Shown here piece after piece: positions 43,625 through 52,606 of a stretch of 64,000 nucleotides of DNA. Positions within the stretch are counted from its first letter, which is position 1. Every line of letters starts with the position of its first letter. Made by a program: the position numbers and the translations under genes. The notes under the pieces were generated by a model. That model saw only the letters and a list, made by a program, of their open reading frames with translations, did not search any database and had not been told where the DNA came from. Where the stretch lies: NCBI RefSeq assembly GCF_000520975.1, contig NZ_JACB01000004.1, positions 62,001-126,000 of the forward strand, written 5' to 3'. The DNA comes from Aquimarina megaterium XH134 (GTDB taxonomy: Bacteria; Bacteroidota; Bacteroidia; Flavobacteriales; Flavobacteriaceae).

Positions 43625-44161
43625 TTAGTTTTTTCGTTTTCTGAAATAACGAATCACTAAGATATAAATACTTGTTGGTATGGCGACCCAGATCAACTCA
43701 CTTAACAATACTTTAATGCCCCAGGTACTAAAAAACTTACTAGCACCAATTGGGGATACCTGAATCGGTCGCCACGGAAAAAAATATCGGGTAGTATCAA
43801 AAGGAGAGAAGAATGCAATCCCAAGTCCCCCTGTAGTCATGGCATCAAGAACGCCATGAAAAGCCGTGCAAACGGTAAAATATAAAATTAGTGCAACTCC
43901 TGTTTTGGTATATGCTTTTTTAAAATAGAAAATAAAAGTAACTATAATCCCCAGAAGTAAAGCAAAGAGTAATGAATGTGAAAACCCTCTATGCCCCCAA
44001 AAACTTTCATATGTTATACCAAATTTAAAACCTATAACATCTGCGTCAGGAAGGATGGAACAGATAATTCCTAATACCCATAACTTTTTGGTATATATTT
44101 CTTTCGAAAAACTTTTACCAAAGGCATATGCTGTAAATCCATGGGCAAAGATAGAGGCCAT
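43625..44161 (-). CDS. YdjM-like membrane-bound metal-dependent hydrolase
   Basis: This 178-residue protein of the DUF457/YdjM type has about five membrane spans and the metal-site histidines and aspartates of the family: an N-terminal H7 (IFAHGFTAYAF), LPDADVIGF, HRGFSHSLLF and the H of FHGVLDAMTTGG. YdjM is a predicted inner-membrane hydrolase; its substrate is unknown. Here it is placed 13 bp before the metallo-beta-lactamase gene and 19 bp after the serine hydrolase, clearly in the same operon. Confidence 0.8.
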   Translation of the reverse strand: MASIFAHGFTAYAFGKSFSKEIYTKKLWVLGIICSILPDADVIGFKFGITYESFWGHRGFSHSLLFALLLGIIVTFIFYFKKAYTKTGVALILYFTVCTAFHGVLDAMTTGGLGIAFFSPFDTTRYFFPWRPIQVSPIGASKFFSTWGIKVLLSELIWVAIPTSIYILVIRYFRKRKN

Positions 44162-44180
44162 TTATAAAATATTACAGGTG

Positions 44181-45200
44181 TTAATTACCGTATTTTTCAA
44201 TTAGTAATGGAAGTTTTCCATTTAAGAATTTGATTTGTTGTTTAATTCCGTTTGGGGTATCGTGATTATGTGTTGTAACGATCACCAAGTTTTTATCAGC
44301 AATCATGATTATGAATTGTCCGCCATATCCCATTCCATAATCAATACGATCCCCATTAAGATTTGCTTGATACCAACAAAAACCATGTTTAGAATTTCTT
44401 AGTCCCCAATCGGTAGCTAATTTTTCGTTTACATCAAATAGTTTTTCTACCCATGGTTTAGAAACTATTTCAACACCATTATATGTACCCTTTTGCTCTA
44501 ATAATTGACCTATTTTTAAAAGATCACCTGGCTTCATTTCTAATCCAAGACCACCACCATCATAATGACCATCATTTCGTTTTTCCCAATTTACAGTATT
44601 AATAGCTAATGCATTGAACAAATTTTCATTTGCAAACTCAAGAGTTGTTTTTCCTGTAGATTTATTTAGGATAGCAGATAGCAGGTGGGTAGCGCCGGTA
44701 TTGTAATTATATGTATCTCCAGGAGTGTGCTCCAATTTTTTTTGTAAGACAAATGCTATTGGGGTCTCGCTATTTATCCAGTTTTGATGCTCTAAGAAGC
44801 CTTTCCAGGAAAGTCCAGAGGTTTGATTTAGCAAGTGTTTAATAGTAATCGTCTTTTTTCTTTCGTCTTCAATATTTTTGAATTCATCAGTGAAGTATGT
44901 ATCAATGGTTTCATTTTCACTGGTAATAAATTTTTTATCGATTGCAATTCCAATAAGAATACTCATAACCCCTTTGGTAAGAGACTGAACGTTTGATACA
45001 TTCCCTGATGTTTTACCATTATAATATTCTTCAAATACAATTTGATTATTCTTAGAAACTAATACCGAATAGATATCATTTTCATTACGTACTATTTCCT
45101 TAGATACTACTTTCTCATTTATAGAAGTATTCTTTTTTGATTCTTTACATGCAACAAGCAGAACAAAAAAGATAAGTACTGGGGATAATTTACTTTTCAT
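44181..45200 (-). CDS. Serine beta-lactamase family lipoprotein hydrolase
   Basis: This 339-residue lipoprotein has lipobox LVAC (C18). It is of the class C beta-lactamase / NylB-type serine hydrolase fold: SLTK (S73 nucleophile, K76), YNTGATHLLSAIL for the second motif and a C-terminal region with GYGGQFIIMIADKNLVIVTTHNHD in place of a typical KTG. This layout is common in esterases and amidohydrolases as well as beta-lactamases, so the activity is not settled. It is the first gene of the operon with the membrane hydrolase, the B1 enzyme and the ABC exporter. Confidence 0.82.
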   Translation of the reverse strand: MKSKLSPVLIFFVLLVACKESKKNTSINEKVVSKEIVRNENDIYSVLVSKNNQIVFEEYYNGKTSGNVSNVQSLTKGVMSILIGIAIDKKFITSENETIDTYFTDEFKNIEDERKKTITIKHLLNQTSGLSWKGFLEHQNWINSETPIAFVLQKKLEHTPGDTYNYNTGATHLLSAILNKSTGKTTLEFANENLFNALAINTVNWEKRNDGHYDGGGLGLEMKPGDLLKIGQLLEQKGTYNGVEIVSKPWVEKLFDVNEKLATDWGLRNSKHGFCWYQANLNGDRIDYGMGYGGQFIIMIADKNLVIVTTHNHDTPNGIKQQIKFLNGKLPLLIEKYGN

Positions 45201-45226
45201 TGATTTGATGTGTTTATTAAGAAGTA

Positions 45227-45234
45227 CAAATTTA
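45227..45234 (-). promoter_or_regulatory. -7 box of the beta-lactamase/ABC operon
   Basis: Read on the minus strand, TAAATTTG matches TAnnTTTG and ends 26 bp before the ATG of the serine hydrolase gene. No TTG element is seen at 17-23 bases upstream, so expression may need an activator. Confidence 0.4.
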
Positions 45235-45281
45235 TGAGTAAAGATAGTGGTTAATGAAAATTCGAAACTTTAATACGTATT

Positions 45282-46274
45282 CTATAATGCAAGGATTTGA
45301 TCAAGCTGTGCTTCTGATACGGTTAATAATCCTGATTTTGGGAGCCTTTTGGTAAGTTCTCTCCAGTTTTCATCTTTATCAAAAATTTGCTTTAATACAG
45401 GTAATGCTTCATCCAGCCTTTTATTATTAGCCAATGCTATTGCTTTCCAATATTTCATTTCTAAATTTTCGGGAAACAATTGTTCTGCAGCTCCATAGGC
45501 TGCAAGCGCCATCTCCATATCTCCAGCTTCTACTGCCAGATCTCCCTTATTCATATATTCATAAGCTTTATGTACTTGCAACAGGCGTTGTAATTCTACT
45601 AATGGTGTTGTATGATCATCTACTCTTAGATTTACTTTTTTATCTTCCCAGGTGTTTTTGGCTGGTTTTGCATTCACAACTACCAGTGCAGCAGATTGCT
45701 TACCTCTAATGTCCCCTCCAGCTTCCTGAGCAGCGATAAGTACTTTGACTACGCGATCGGCCAGGGATAGATCTTTATACTCTTCAAAAGCCTTGGCCAT
45801 TGCAGGGACCACTTTGTCATTAAGCATCATATTGGCTTGTACAGCATAATTATCTCCAACAATATGATGTGCAGAGACAATGCATTTTTCACCAGTAAAA
45901 GCAGCTGTATTACCTTTTGCATCCAGAAAGGCTACTTGTCTGAAATCTTTTCCATCATCTTTAGCTACAAGGAGATCTAGTGCTTCTTTTGCACTTTTAC
46001 CTTCAGACATAAGTGTAAGTCCATTAGGACCGTATGCAGGATTAACAAAGGATTGTGTTGCTACTACACCAACACCAGATTGCCCCCAGGATACAATCGA
46101 TCCTACAGAGAACCAGTGACTTTGAACTCCTACAGCCATTTCTCCGGTAGTTTTATCTCTTGCTACAATAGAAAAAGTATGTGCAAACTTTTCTTTATAG
46201 ACCTGTTGAGCTTCTATCTGAAAAGATATTAGAATCATAAAAAGTACTCCTCCTTTTAATACTAATGATTTCAT
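45282..46274 (-). CDS. Secreted DUF1028 protein with TPR-like C terminus
   Basis: This 330-residue protein has a signal peptide (MKSLVLKGGVLFMILISFQIEAQQ). The DUF1028 domain (about 25-230) starts FAHTFSIVARDKTTGEMAVGVQSHWFSVGS and has GKQSAALVVV near its end. The domain has been grouped with N-terminal nucleophile hydrolases, but no activity is established. Residues about 235-330 form two helical TPR-like repeats (LEMKYWKAIALANNKRLDEALPVLKQIF). The ATG at 46274 was chosen because the earlier ATG at 46331 would overlap the upstream gene and add no signal-peptide sequence. Confidence 0.85.
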   Translation of the reverse strand: MKSLVLKGGVLFMILISFQIEAQQVYKEKFAHTFSIVARDKTTGEMAVGVQSHWFSVGSIVSWGQSGVGVVATQSFVNPAYGPNGLTLMSEGKSAKEALDLLVAKDDGKDFRQVAFLDAKGNTAAFTGEKCIVSAHHIVGDNYAVQANMMLNDKVVPAMAKAFEEYKDLSLADRVVKVLIAAQEAGGDIRGKQSAALVVVNAKPAKNTWEDKKVNLRVDDHTTPLVELQRLLQVHKAYEYMNKGDLAVEAGDMEMALAAYGAAEQLFPENLEMKYWKAIALANNKRLDEALPVLKQIFDKDENWRELTKRLPKSGLLTVSEAQLDQILAL

Positions 46275-46299
46275 GTCTGTATTTTTTGTTACAATTAGC

Positions 46300-47049
46300 T
46301 TATTTTTTCTTTTGTCTTTTATTCCGAACATAGATCAATTTAGACCTTCCTTTAGCAGCTTCACGTTGTTCAATTTCAAAATTTTTAATAGACTTGATTA
46401 AAGGAGTTAATTTCTGAAAACCGTAGTTTCTGGAATCAAAATTTGGTTGTTTTTTTTGTAACAAACTACCAACATCTCCAAGAAAAGCCCATCCATCATC
46501 ATCGGCTACGTCGGATATAGTATGTGAAATTAATTTAATCTCTTTTGAAGTAATTTTGTCAACACTATTTGTAGAAATGGCTTTGGTATTAATAGATTCT
46601 GATTCATTTTCTTCTGCTTCATATTTAAGGATTTCGAGGTAAATAAATTTATCACAAGCTACAATAAATGGATTTGGTGTCTTTTTTTCTCCTATTCCAA
46701 AAACTTTCATTCCCGCTTCTCTAAGCCTCGTCGCTAAACGTGTAAAATCACTATCACTAGATACTAAACAAAAGCCATTCACTTTTTCAGAATATAGAAT
46801 ATCCATTGCGTCTATAATCATTGCAGAATCTGTAGCATTTTTACCTTTTGTATATCCGTATTGCTGGATAGGTGTTATTGCATTTTCCAGAAGAATCTTT
46901 TTCCATTTAGTAAGATCTGGTTTAGTCCAATCTCCATAAATTCTTTTGATAGTTGGATTGCCATATTTTGCAATTTCTTCCATCATTTCTTTTATATATG
47001 TAGATGGTATATTATCACCATCTATTAGTACTGCAAGATTTAAATCCAT
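46300..47049 (-). CDS. NYN domain ribonuclease-like protein with LOTUS (OST-HTH) domain
   Basis: This 249-residue cytoplasmic protein has an N-terminal NYN/PIN-like nuclease domain (1-135), with acidic residues LIDGDNI, NATDSAMIIDAMDIL and LVSSDSDFTRLATRLREAG, close to the LabA/DUF88 type. Residues about 170-240 form a LOTUS/OST-HTH winged helix that binds RNA (IKLISHTISDVADDDGWAFLGDVGSLLQKKQPNFDSRNYGFQKLTPLIKSIKNFEIE). Such proteins cleave or bind structured RNA; the target is unknown. It follows the DEAD-box helicase gene by 47 bp on the same strand, fitting RNA processing. Confidence 0.87.
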   Translation of the reverse strand: MDLNLAVLIDGDNIPSTYIKEMMEEIAKYGNPTIKRIYGDWTKPDLTKWKKILLENAITPIQQYGYTKGKNATDSAMIIDAMDILYSEKVNGFCLVSSDSDFTRLATRLREAGMKVFGIGEKKTPNPFIVACDKFIYLEILKYEAEENESESINTKAISTNSVDKITSKEIKLISHTISDVADDDGWAFLGDVGSLLQKKQPNFDSRNYGFQKLTPLIKSIKNFEIEQREAAKGRSKLIYVRNKRQKKK

Positions 47050-47096
47050 AAAAAGGTATTAGAAGAGTTCAATCTAAAAAAGCAAAATCAGTTACA

Positions 47097-48452
47097 TTAT
47101 CGCTTCTTTTTTTTATTTCTTAAATTATATGTTTTATCTCCTTTAGTTTTAGGTTTTTTATATTTTTTCTTAATCTCTCTTTGGTATGAACCTCCCAGAT
47201 TTACTTTTTTGTTTTTTTCTTTCTTTTCATGAAAAGAGGCTCCAACCTCATGATTAGGACGTTTATGAGGATTGTTGATTTCTTTAACCTTGGGTTGTTC
47301 TTCTGGAGTAAGTTGGTCAGAAATTTCTACACCAGAGGGAATGTCTAATTGCTCGATTTTCATTTCCATCAAACTTTCGATAGCCTCTAGATGTTCTTGT
47401 TCTTTTTCTGTAGTAAGTACAAACGAGACTCCTTCTTTTTCTGCACGACCGGTTCTACCGATACGGTGCATATAATTTTCTGGATATTCTGGAGTATCGA
47501 GATTAATTACCTGGCTTACATTTTCTATGTCCAAACCTCTGGCCATTACATCTGTAGCGATCAATATTCGATTTTCTCCTTTTCTAAATTGCTCTATACT
47601 CCGTAATCTATAGTTTTGAGTTTTATTAGAGTGGATAATACAAATCTCGTCTGCATATTTTTTTTCTAACTGCTCAAATAAACGATCGGCGATCTTTTTA
47701 AAACCAACAAAAATTAGTGTTTTGTGATAGGTTTCTTTATCAGAAAGCAATTGTTCGAGCAGATTAACTTTTGTATAAAAATTTGGAATCTTGTAACCAT
47801 ACTGTTTGATGTTTTCAAGAGGTGTTCCGCTTTTGGCAATTGATATTTTTTGTGGTTTGATAAATATTTCCGAAATCATTTGGTCTACTTCATCTGTCAT
47901 TGTAGCCGAAAACATAATATTTTGTCGCTGCCGCGGAAGGATATCAAAAATATTCATCAATTGATGTCTAAATCCTAAATCCAGCATTACATCCACTTCA
48001 TCGATTACCAGTTTCTGAATAGATTTAAGTTGTAAAGCTCTGCTTACAGCCAGGTCATATAAACGCCCTGGAGTAGCAACTATAATATCTAATCCTTGCG
48101 AAACGGCTTGTTTTTGTGTATTGATATTCGTACCTCCATACACTCCTGTTATTCGCACATTGATATACGTAGAAAGTTTTTCGATTTCATCTACTACCTG
48201 TACAACAAGTTCTCGTGTAGGAACTAATACCAATATTCTTGGGTTTTGTTGTACAGAATATTTTAGCATCCTTAAAATCGGAAGCATATAGGCATATGTT
48301 TTACCTGTACCTGTTTGCGCAATACCTACAACATCTTTTCCAGACATTACAGGAGCAAAAGCTTTTTCCTGAATAGGTGTAGGGGTCTCAAACCCTAAAT
48401 CATCAAGGGCATTAAGAAGTTGTGTATTTAGATTTAAATCTTGAAAAGTCAA
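47097..48452 (-). CDS. DEAD-box ATP-dependent RNA helicase (RhlE-like)
   Basis: This 451-residue helicase has the Q motif (FETPTPIQEKAF), motif I AQTGTGKT, motif Ia PTRELV, motif II IDEVD (DEVD in place of DEAD), motif III FSATMTD, motif V ATDVMARGLDIENV and motif VI YMHRIGRTGRAEKEG. A basic, lysine-rich tail (about 400-451) probably binds RNA. Such helicases act on rRNA assembly, cold response or decay. A minus-strand -7 box TACCTTTG lies at 48476-48483, 24 bp upstream. Confidence 0.95.
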   Translation of the reverse strand: MTFQDLNLNTQLLNALDDLGFETPTPIQEKAFAPVMSGKDVVGIAQTGTGKTYAYMLPILRMLKYSVQQNPRILVLVPTRELVVQVVDEIEKLSTYINVRITGVYGGTNINTQKQAVSQGLDIIVATPGRLYDLAVSRALQLKSIQKLVIDEVDVMLDLGFRHQLMNIFDILPRQRQNIMFSATMTDEVDQMISEIFIKPQKISIAKSGTPLENIKQYGYKIPNFYTKVNLLEQLLSDKETYHKTLIFVGFKKIADRLFEQLEKKYADEICIIHSNKTQNYRLRSIEQFRKGENRILIATDVMARGLDIENVSQVINLDTPEYPENYMHRIGRTGRAEKEGVSFVLTTEKEQEHLEAIESLMEMKIEQLDIPSGVEISDQLTPEEQPKVKEINNPHKRPNHEVGASFHEKKEKNKKVNLGGSYQREIKKKYKKPKTKGDKTYNLRNKKKKR

Positions 48453-48491
48453 TTGATCTATTTTTTTTGATGCTACAAAGGTAGCCTTATT

Positions 48492-48521
48492 TTGGGACTG
48501 TGAACATTTTGGTTACTTTTG
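48492..48521 (+). promoter_or_regulatory. Canonical Bacteroidota promoter of the FMN reductase gene
   Basis: TTG (48492-48494), exactly 19 bases, then TACTTTTG (48514-48521). This perfectly matches the -33/-7 consensus of Bacteroidota primary sigma factor promoters, 19 bp upstream of the FMN reductase ATG. On the opposite strand a -7 box TACCTTTG (48476-48483) serves the divergent helicase gene. Confidence 0.72.
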
Positions 48522-48540
48522 ACTTTCTAATACGATACTA

Positions 48541-49077
48541 ATGAAGAAAATTATTGCCTTTGCAGGTTCTAATAGCAGTACTTCTATTAATCAGAAACTC
48601 GTAGAGTTTGTAGTTTCAGAAATAAAGGGACATGATATAAGAATAATTAACCTGGTAAATTATGCTATGCCAATGTATAGTGAAGATGAAGAAAAAAAAG
48701 CTGGTTTTCCCGGGATGGTTATGGGGCTAAAACAAGAAATTTCTGAGGCTGATGCGTTGATTATTTCGGTAAATGAACATAATGGGAGCTGGAGTGCTTT
48801 TTTTAAAAATGTAATAGATTGGTTGTCTAGACTAGATCGTAATTTTCTGGAAGGAAAGAAGATCTTATTAATGAGTACTTCTCCCGGAAAAAGAGGAGGA
48901 TTAAGCTCATTAGAATTTGCTAAAAATGTGTTTCCCAGATTTGGTGCCGAAATTGTAGAGAGTTTTAGTTTTCCTTCTTTTTATGATAATTTTTCTATAG
49001 AATCCAATACTGTAACAGATGAGACACTTTTATTGGGATTAAACGAAGTTCTCAGTACTTTTGCACATCAAATCTAA
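48541..49077 (+). CDS. NADPH-dependent FMN reductase family protein
   Basis: This 178-residue flavodoxin-like protein has the FMN phosphate loop AFAGSNSSTSINQKLVEF (residues 5-22), NLVNYAMPMYSEDEE and the FMN ring region NEHNGSWSAFFKNVIDWLSR, with MSTSPGKRGG later. Such enzymes reduce FMN, quinones or azo dyes with NAD(P)H. It has the clearest promoter in the window and is followed 7 bp later by pabB. Confidence 0.9.
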   Translation: MKKIIAFAGSNSSTSINQKLVEFVVSEIKGHDIRIINLVNYAMPMYSEDEEKKAGFPGMVMGLKQEISEADALIISVNEHNGSWSAFFKNVIDWLSRLDRNFLEGKKILLMSTSPGKRGGLSSLEFAKNVFPRFGAEIVESFSFPSFYDNFSIESNTVTDETLLLGLNEVLSTFAHQI

Positions 49078-49084
49078 CGAGTAA

Positions 49085-50389
49085 GTGCGAAGTGTTCAAC
49101 AATATACTTTAGAAGATTTTTCAGAATTTAAAAGCAAGCTATTACATTGGGGACAGCAATTTGAAGAGGCTATTTGGCTAGATTCTAACCGCTACTCACA
49201 GCAATATTCTAGTTATGATGCCGTATTGGCGGTAGATGCTTTTACGACGATTAAAACCGATTATTATAATGGCTTTGATAAGCTAAAAGAATATCAAAGC
49301 GTAACTTCGGATTGGATTTTTGGTTATCTTTCTTATGATCTTAAAAATGATACAGAAGATTTAGTTTCTGAAAATAAGGACGAGTTATGTTTTCCGGATT
49401 TGTACTTTTTTCAACCTAAAAAACTTTTTCTGCTCAAAGGAAATATTCTTGAAATGCATTATTTGAGAATGGTAGATGATGAAATGGAGGAAGATTTTAA
49501 GGTAATCTCTGAGTATTCATTACTCAAAAAAGATATTACAGAGCAACCTTGTGGTAAGGTAAAAATAAGCTTGCGTATCACAAAAGATGAATATAAAGAG
49601 AAGGTAAATGAAATGCTTGCCCATATACACCGAGGAGATATTTATGAAGCGAATTTCTGTCAGGAGTTTTTTGCAAAAAACAGTTGTATTGATCCTTTAC
49701 AGACATACTACCACTTAAACGATATTTCAAAACCTCCTTTTGCCACATTTTTTAGGATGAATGGTCACTATTTGCTATCGGCTTCACCAGAACGCTATTT
49801 GCGAAAAGAAGGACGAAAAGTAATTTCACAACCCATAAAAGGAACAGCAAAAAGATCACAAGATATTAATGAGGATAAGAGGCTAGTATCAGACCTTTAT
49901 GGTGACCCCAAAGAGCGATCAGAAAATGTAATGATTGTAGATCTGGTACGAAATGATTTATCACGAACCGCAACCAAAGGGTCGGTTATTGTTGAGGAAT
50001 TGTGTAAAGTGTATTCGTTTAAACAAGTGCATCAAATGATATCTACGGTAACTTCTACAATTAATGATACCATTTCTCCTGTTGATGTTATCAAAACAAC
50101 TTTCCCAATGGGAAGTATGACCGGAGCTCCCAAGATTTCTGCAATGCAAATCATAGAAAACCTCGAAAAATCTAAAAGAGGTTTATATAGTGGAGCCGTA
50201 GGGTATTTTACTCCAGATGGAGATTTTGACTTTAATGTAGTAATCAGAAGTATTCTCTATAATGAGGAGCGACAATATATATCATATACGGTTGGTGGAG
50301 CTATAACTGCCAAGTCAGACCCCGATAAAGAATACGAAGAATGTTTGCTTAAGGCAAAAGCAATGCGAGAAGTATTAGAAAGTATGTAG
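49085..50389 (+). CDS. pabB: Aminodeoxychorismate synthase component I
   Basis: This 434-residue chorismate-binding enzyme of folate synthesis makes 4-amino-4-deoxychorismate with ammonia from a PabA partner. The motif QPIKGTAKR with K252 distinguishes PabB (lysine) from anthranilate synthase TrpE (alanine at that place). Other signatures are RGDIYEANFCQEFF, SPERYL, IVDLVRNDLSRTA, TTFPMGSMTGAPKI and GAVGYFTPDGDFDFNVVIRS. It starts with GTG, 7 bp after the FMN reductase gene. No pabA or pabC lies nearby. Confidence 0.92.
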   Translation: MRSVQQYTLEDFSEFKSKLLHWGQQFEEAIWLDSNRYSQQYSSYDAVLAVDAFTTIKTDYYNGFDKLKEYQSVTSDWIFGYLSYDLKNDTEDLVSENKDELCFPDLYFFQPKKLFLLKGNILEMHYLRMVDDEMEEDFKVISEYSLLKKDITEQPCGKVKISLRITKDEYKEKVNEMLAHIHRGDIYEANFCQEFFAKNSCIDPLQTYYHLNDISKPPFATFFRMNGHYLLSASPERYLRKEGRKVISQPIKGTAKRSQDINEDKRLVSDLYGDPKERSENVMIVDLVRNDLSRTATKGSVIVEELCKVYSFKQVHQMISTVTSTINDTISPVDVIKTTFPMGSMTGAPKISAMQIIENLEKSKRGLYSGAVGYFTPDGDFDFNVVIRSILYNEERQYISYTVGGAITAKSDPDKEYEECLLKAKAMREVLESM

Positions 50390-50428
50390 TAAAAGTATAC
50401 AGGTAATTATAAACTGCTCCTCGCTTCA

Positions 50429-51130
50429 CTAAATAAGATTCCTCCTAAAACTCTTTCGTACATCAATGATAATTTCTTTGACTTCTTGTGCAGTTATCTC
50501 TTTAATTTTAGCAATTTCTTCAAAATTTAATTTTCCGAAAACAAAGAGATCAATAATTTTAGAAGTCTCTATGGGGAGCCAACTATAGAATTTACCTAAT
50601 AACTTCTGTTTTCTATACTCAGGGGAAGGTTCAGAATCTATAACCTTAAGGATATCAGAATCCATATCATTGTATATAAAATTCTGCTTTTCTTCAGAAT
50701 TTTGATGATAACAAATATCATCTAACTCTTCTTTCATAATAAGTTCATTATTACCTTCTACAGTATAGTTTTCTTCGAGTCTTTCGAGTTCTTCTTTAAG
50801 AAAATAACTGGTGCTAATACTTTTTTGATGCCATCCTTCGCGAATGTATAATTCATCAATAAGCTCATCGGCAATTTTAAAAAGTTGAAGTTCTAGAGAT
50901 AAGGTGTCTATTTCGACATCAAGATCATCATGATAAAGTTTCAATATTGCATCGTCTATAATACCATTAGAGCAATACATGTTCTGAGGTAAAATGCCTA
51001 CGCTTTCTGCAATATATAATCTGTGTTTTACATAGGGATGTAAGTGTGGTACAATGGATAATAATTTTTTACTAAATTCCCTTTGATCATCAGCCTCATA
51101 AAATTCTTGTAATTCATGTGTCCTATTCAT
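50429..51130 (-). CDS. Sigma factor-like protein
   Basis: This 233-residue cytoplasmic protein is acidic overall. Its C-terminal segment (PIETSKIIDLFVFGKLNFEEIAKIKEITAQEVKEIIIDVRKSFRRNL) resembles region 4 of sigma-70 proteins: the helix-turn-helix spacing and the final basic helix fit. The N-terminal two-thirds are helical and poorly matched to region 2. It could be a divergent ECF-type sigma factor or an HTH regulator. It is convergent with pabB and monocistronic. Confidence 0.6.
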   Translation of the reverse strand: MNRTHELQEFYEADDQREFSKKLLSIVPHLHPYVKHRLYIAESVGILPQNMYCSNGIIDDAILKLYHDDLDVEIDTLSLELQLFKIADELIDELYIREGWHQKSISTSYFLKEELERLEENYTVEGNNELIMKEELDDICYHQNSEEKQNFIYNDMDSDILKVIDSEPSPEYRKQKLLGKFYSWLPIETSKIIDLFVFGKLNFEEIAKIKEITAQEVKEIIIDVRKSFRRNLI

Positions 51131-51259
51131 TTATCAGTAATTTAAGAGTTGCTTTCTAAAAATAAGAAAAACAAATCGAAAAAAGTGTTAAAAACCTGAT
51201 AATCAATATGTAAAATGTAGTTTGATAGAAAATGGTTATCGCAATTCAAAATCGTATAT

Positions 51260-52606
51260 TTGAAAAATCGAAAAACTTCAATCCAAAATCTGTTGTTACA
51301 AGAGTTTAAAGATCATATTACCGAAAACCTTTCATTTCTATCGGAAAGCAAACTACTAATTGCGTGTAGTGGTGGATTAGATAGTGTTATACTTGTAAGG
51401 CTTTGCCAGGCATTACATCTGAAATATAGTATTGCGCATTGTAATTTTAAACTAAGAGGAGGAGAAAGTGATGAGGATGCAAACTTTGTTACTCAATTGT
51501 CTGATGAACTTCAATCTTCGGTTTTTATTACACAATTTGATACCAAAAATTATGCTGTAGATCATAATTTGTCAATACAGATGGCAGCCAGAGAGTTACG
51601 CTATGATTGGTTTAAGAAATTAGCTCTAGAACATCAGTTTGATTATATTCTTACTGCGCATCATACAGATGATAATCTAGAGACTTTTTTAATTAACCTG
51701 TCGAGAGGTACAGGAATAGAAGGATTAACGGGTATACCAGAAGTTAATGGGATTTTTGTACGGCCGTTATTACCTTTTTCGAGAACGCAAATTTTGGCGT
51801 ATGCAAAAAAGAATAATTGGCAATGGAGAGAAGATAGTAGTAATAAGAGTGCAAAATATCTTAGAAATAAACTTCGTCTTGATGTAATTCCAGAGTTAAA
51901 AGGTGTTAATCCTCAGTTTTTAGAGAATTTTAATACCACCTTAGAATACCTAAAACAGAGTAACGAATTTATTAAAAATCAGGTAACTCAACTTAAAAAA
52001 GAGTTGTTCGAGGTTTCAGAAAATGATATCATTAAAATACCTATTAATAGATTAATGGATTACGGAGACCCAAAAGCTAGCCTGTATTTTTTATTAAAAG
52101 AATATGGTTTTACAGCATGGGGTGATATAGAACATATGATCACTGGTCAGTCCGGGAAGCAGATTTTTTCGGGAACCCATCGTTTGGTAAAGGATAGAGA
52201 ATATTTGTTATTGAGTCCGATATCAGAAAAAATAGAGGATCGCAATTATAGCATACCTGAAGCCGAAAGTATGTTAATGATTCCCCCGGGAACACTCAAA
52301 TTTAAGATGATATCTGAAATATCGGATATTGATCTGAAGACCATTTATGTTGATAAAGAAAAGTTAAAGTATCCATTAACTGTAAGAAAATGGAAAGAAG
52401 GCGACTATTTTTATCCTCTGGGAATGAAAGGAAAAAAGAAATTGAGTAAATATTTTAAAGATGAAAAATTATCTTTACTAGCCAAAGAAAGAGTATGGTT
52501 ATTATGTTCTGGAAAAGAAATAATTTGGATTATAAACTATAGAGCAGATAATAGATTTAAAATAATACCCCAAACAAAACAAATACTTAAAATTACAATA
52601 GCCTGA
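51260..52606 (+). CDS. tilS: tRNA(Ile)-lysidine synthetase TilS
   Basis: TilS adds lysine to C34 of tRNA-Ile so that it reads AUA instead of AUG. The PP-loop motif ACSGGLDSV is at 35-43, with HCNFKLRG, LTAHHTDDNLETFL and LRNKLRLDVIPEL as family signatures. The TTG at 51260 is the outermost possible start. However, it lies in a -7 box (TATATTTG, 51255-51262), and a TTG at 51293 gives the family's usual N terminus (MLQEFKDHITENLSF), so the true start may be 33 bp further in. The stop overlaps the dsbD ATG by one base. Confidence 0.93.
   Translation: MKNRKTSIQNLLLQEFKDHITENLSFLSESKLLIACSGGLDSVILVRLCQALHLKYSIAHCNFKLRGGESDEDANFVTQLSDELQSSVFITQFDTKNYAVDHNLSIQMAARELRYDWFKKLALEHQFDYILTAHHTDDNLETFLINLSRGTGIEGLTGIPEVNGIFVRPLLPFSRTQILAYAKKNNWQWREDSSNKSAKYLRNKLRLDVIPELKGVNPQFLENFNTTLEYLKQSNEFIKNQVTQLKKELFEVSENDIIKIPINRLMDYGDPKASLYFLLKEYGFTAWGDIEHMITGQSGKQIFSGTHRLVKDREYLLLSPISEKIEDRNYSIPEAESMLMIPPGTLKFKMISEISDIDLKTIYVDKEKLKYPLTVRKWKEGDYFYPLGMKGKKKLSKYFKDEKLSLLAKERVWLLCSGKEIIWIINYRADNRFKIIPQTKQILKITIA

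Noticed and set aside
41086..45200. Recently acquired resistance cassette or integron
   Set aside because: Base composition looks like the neighbours and no integrase, attC or insertion sequence is present; it seems resident.
46275..46331. Upstream start of the DUF1028 gene
   Set aside because: It would overlap the NYN gene and put 19 charged residues before the signal peptide.
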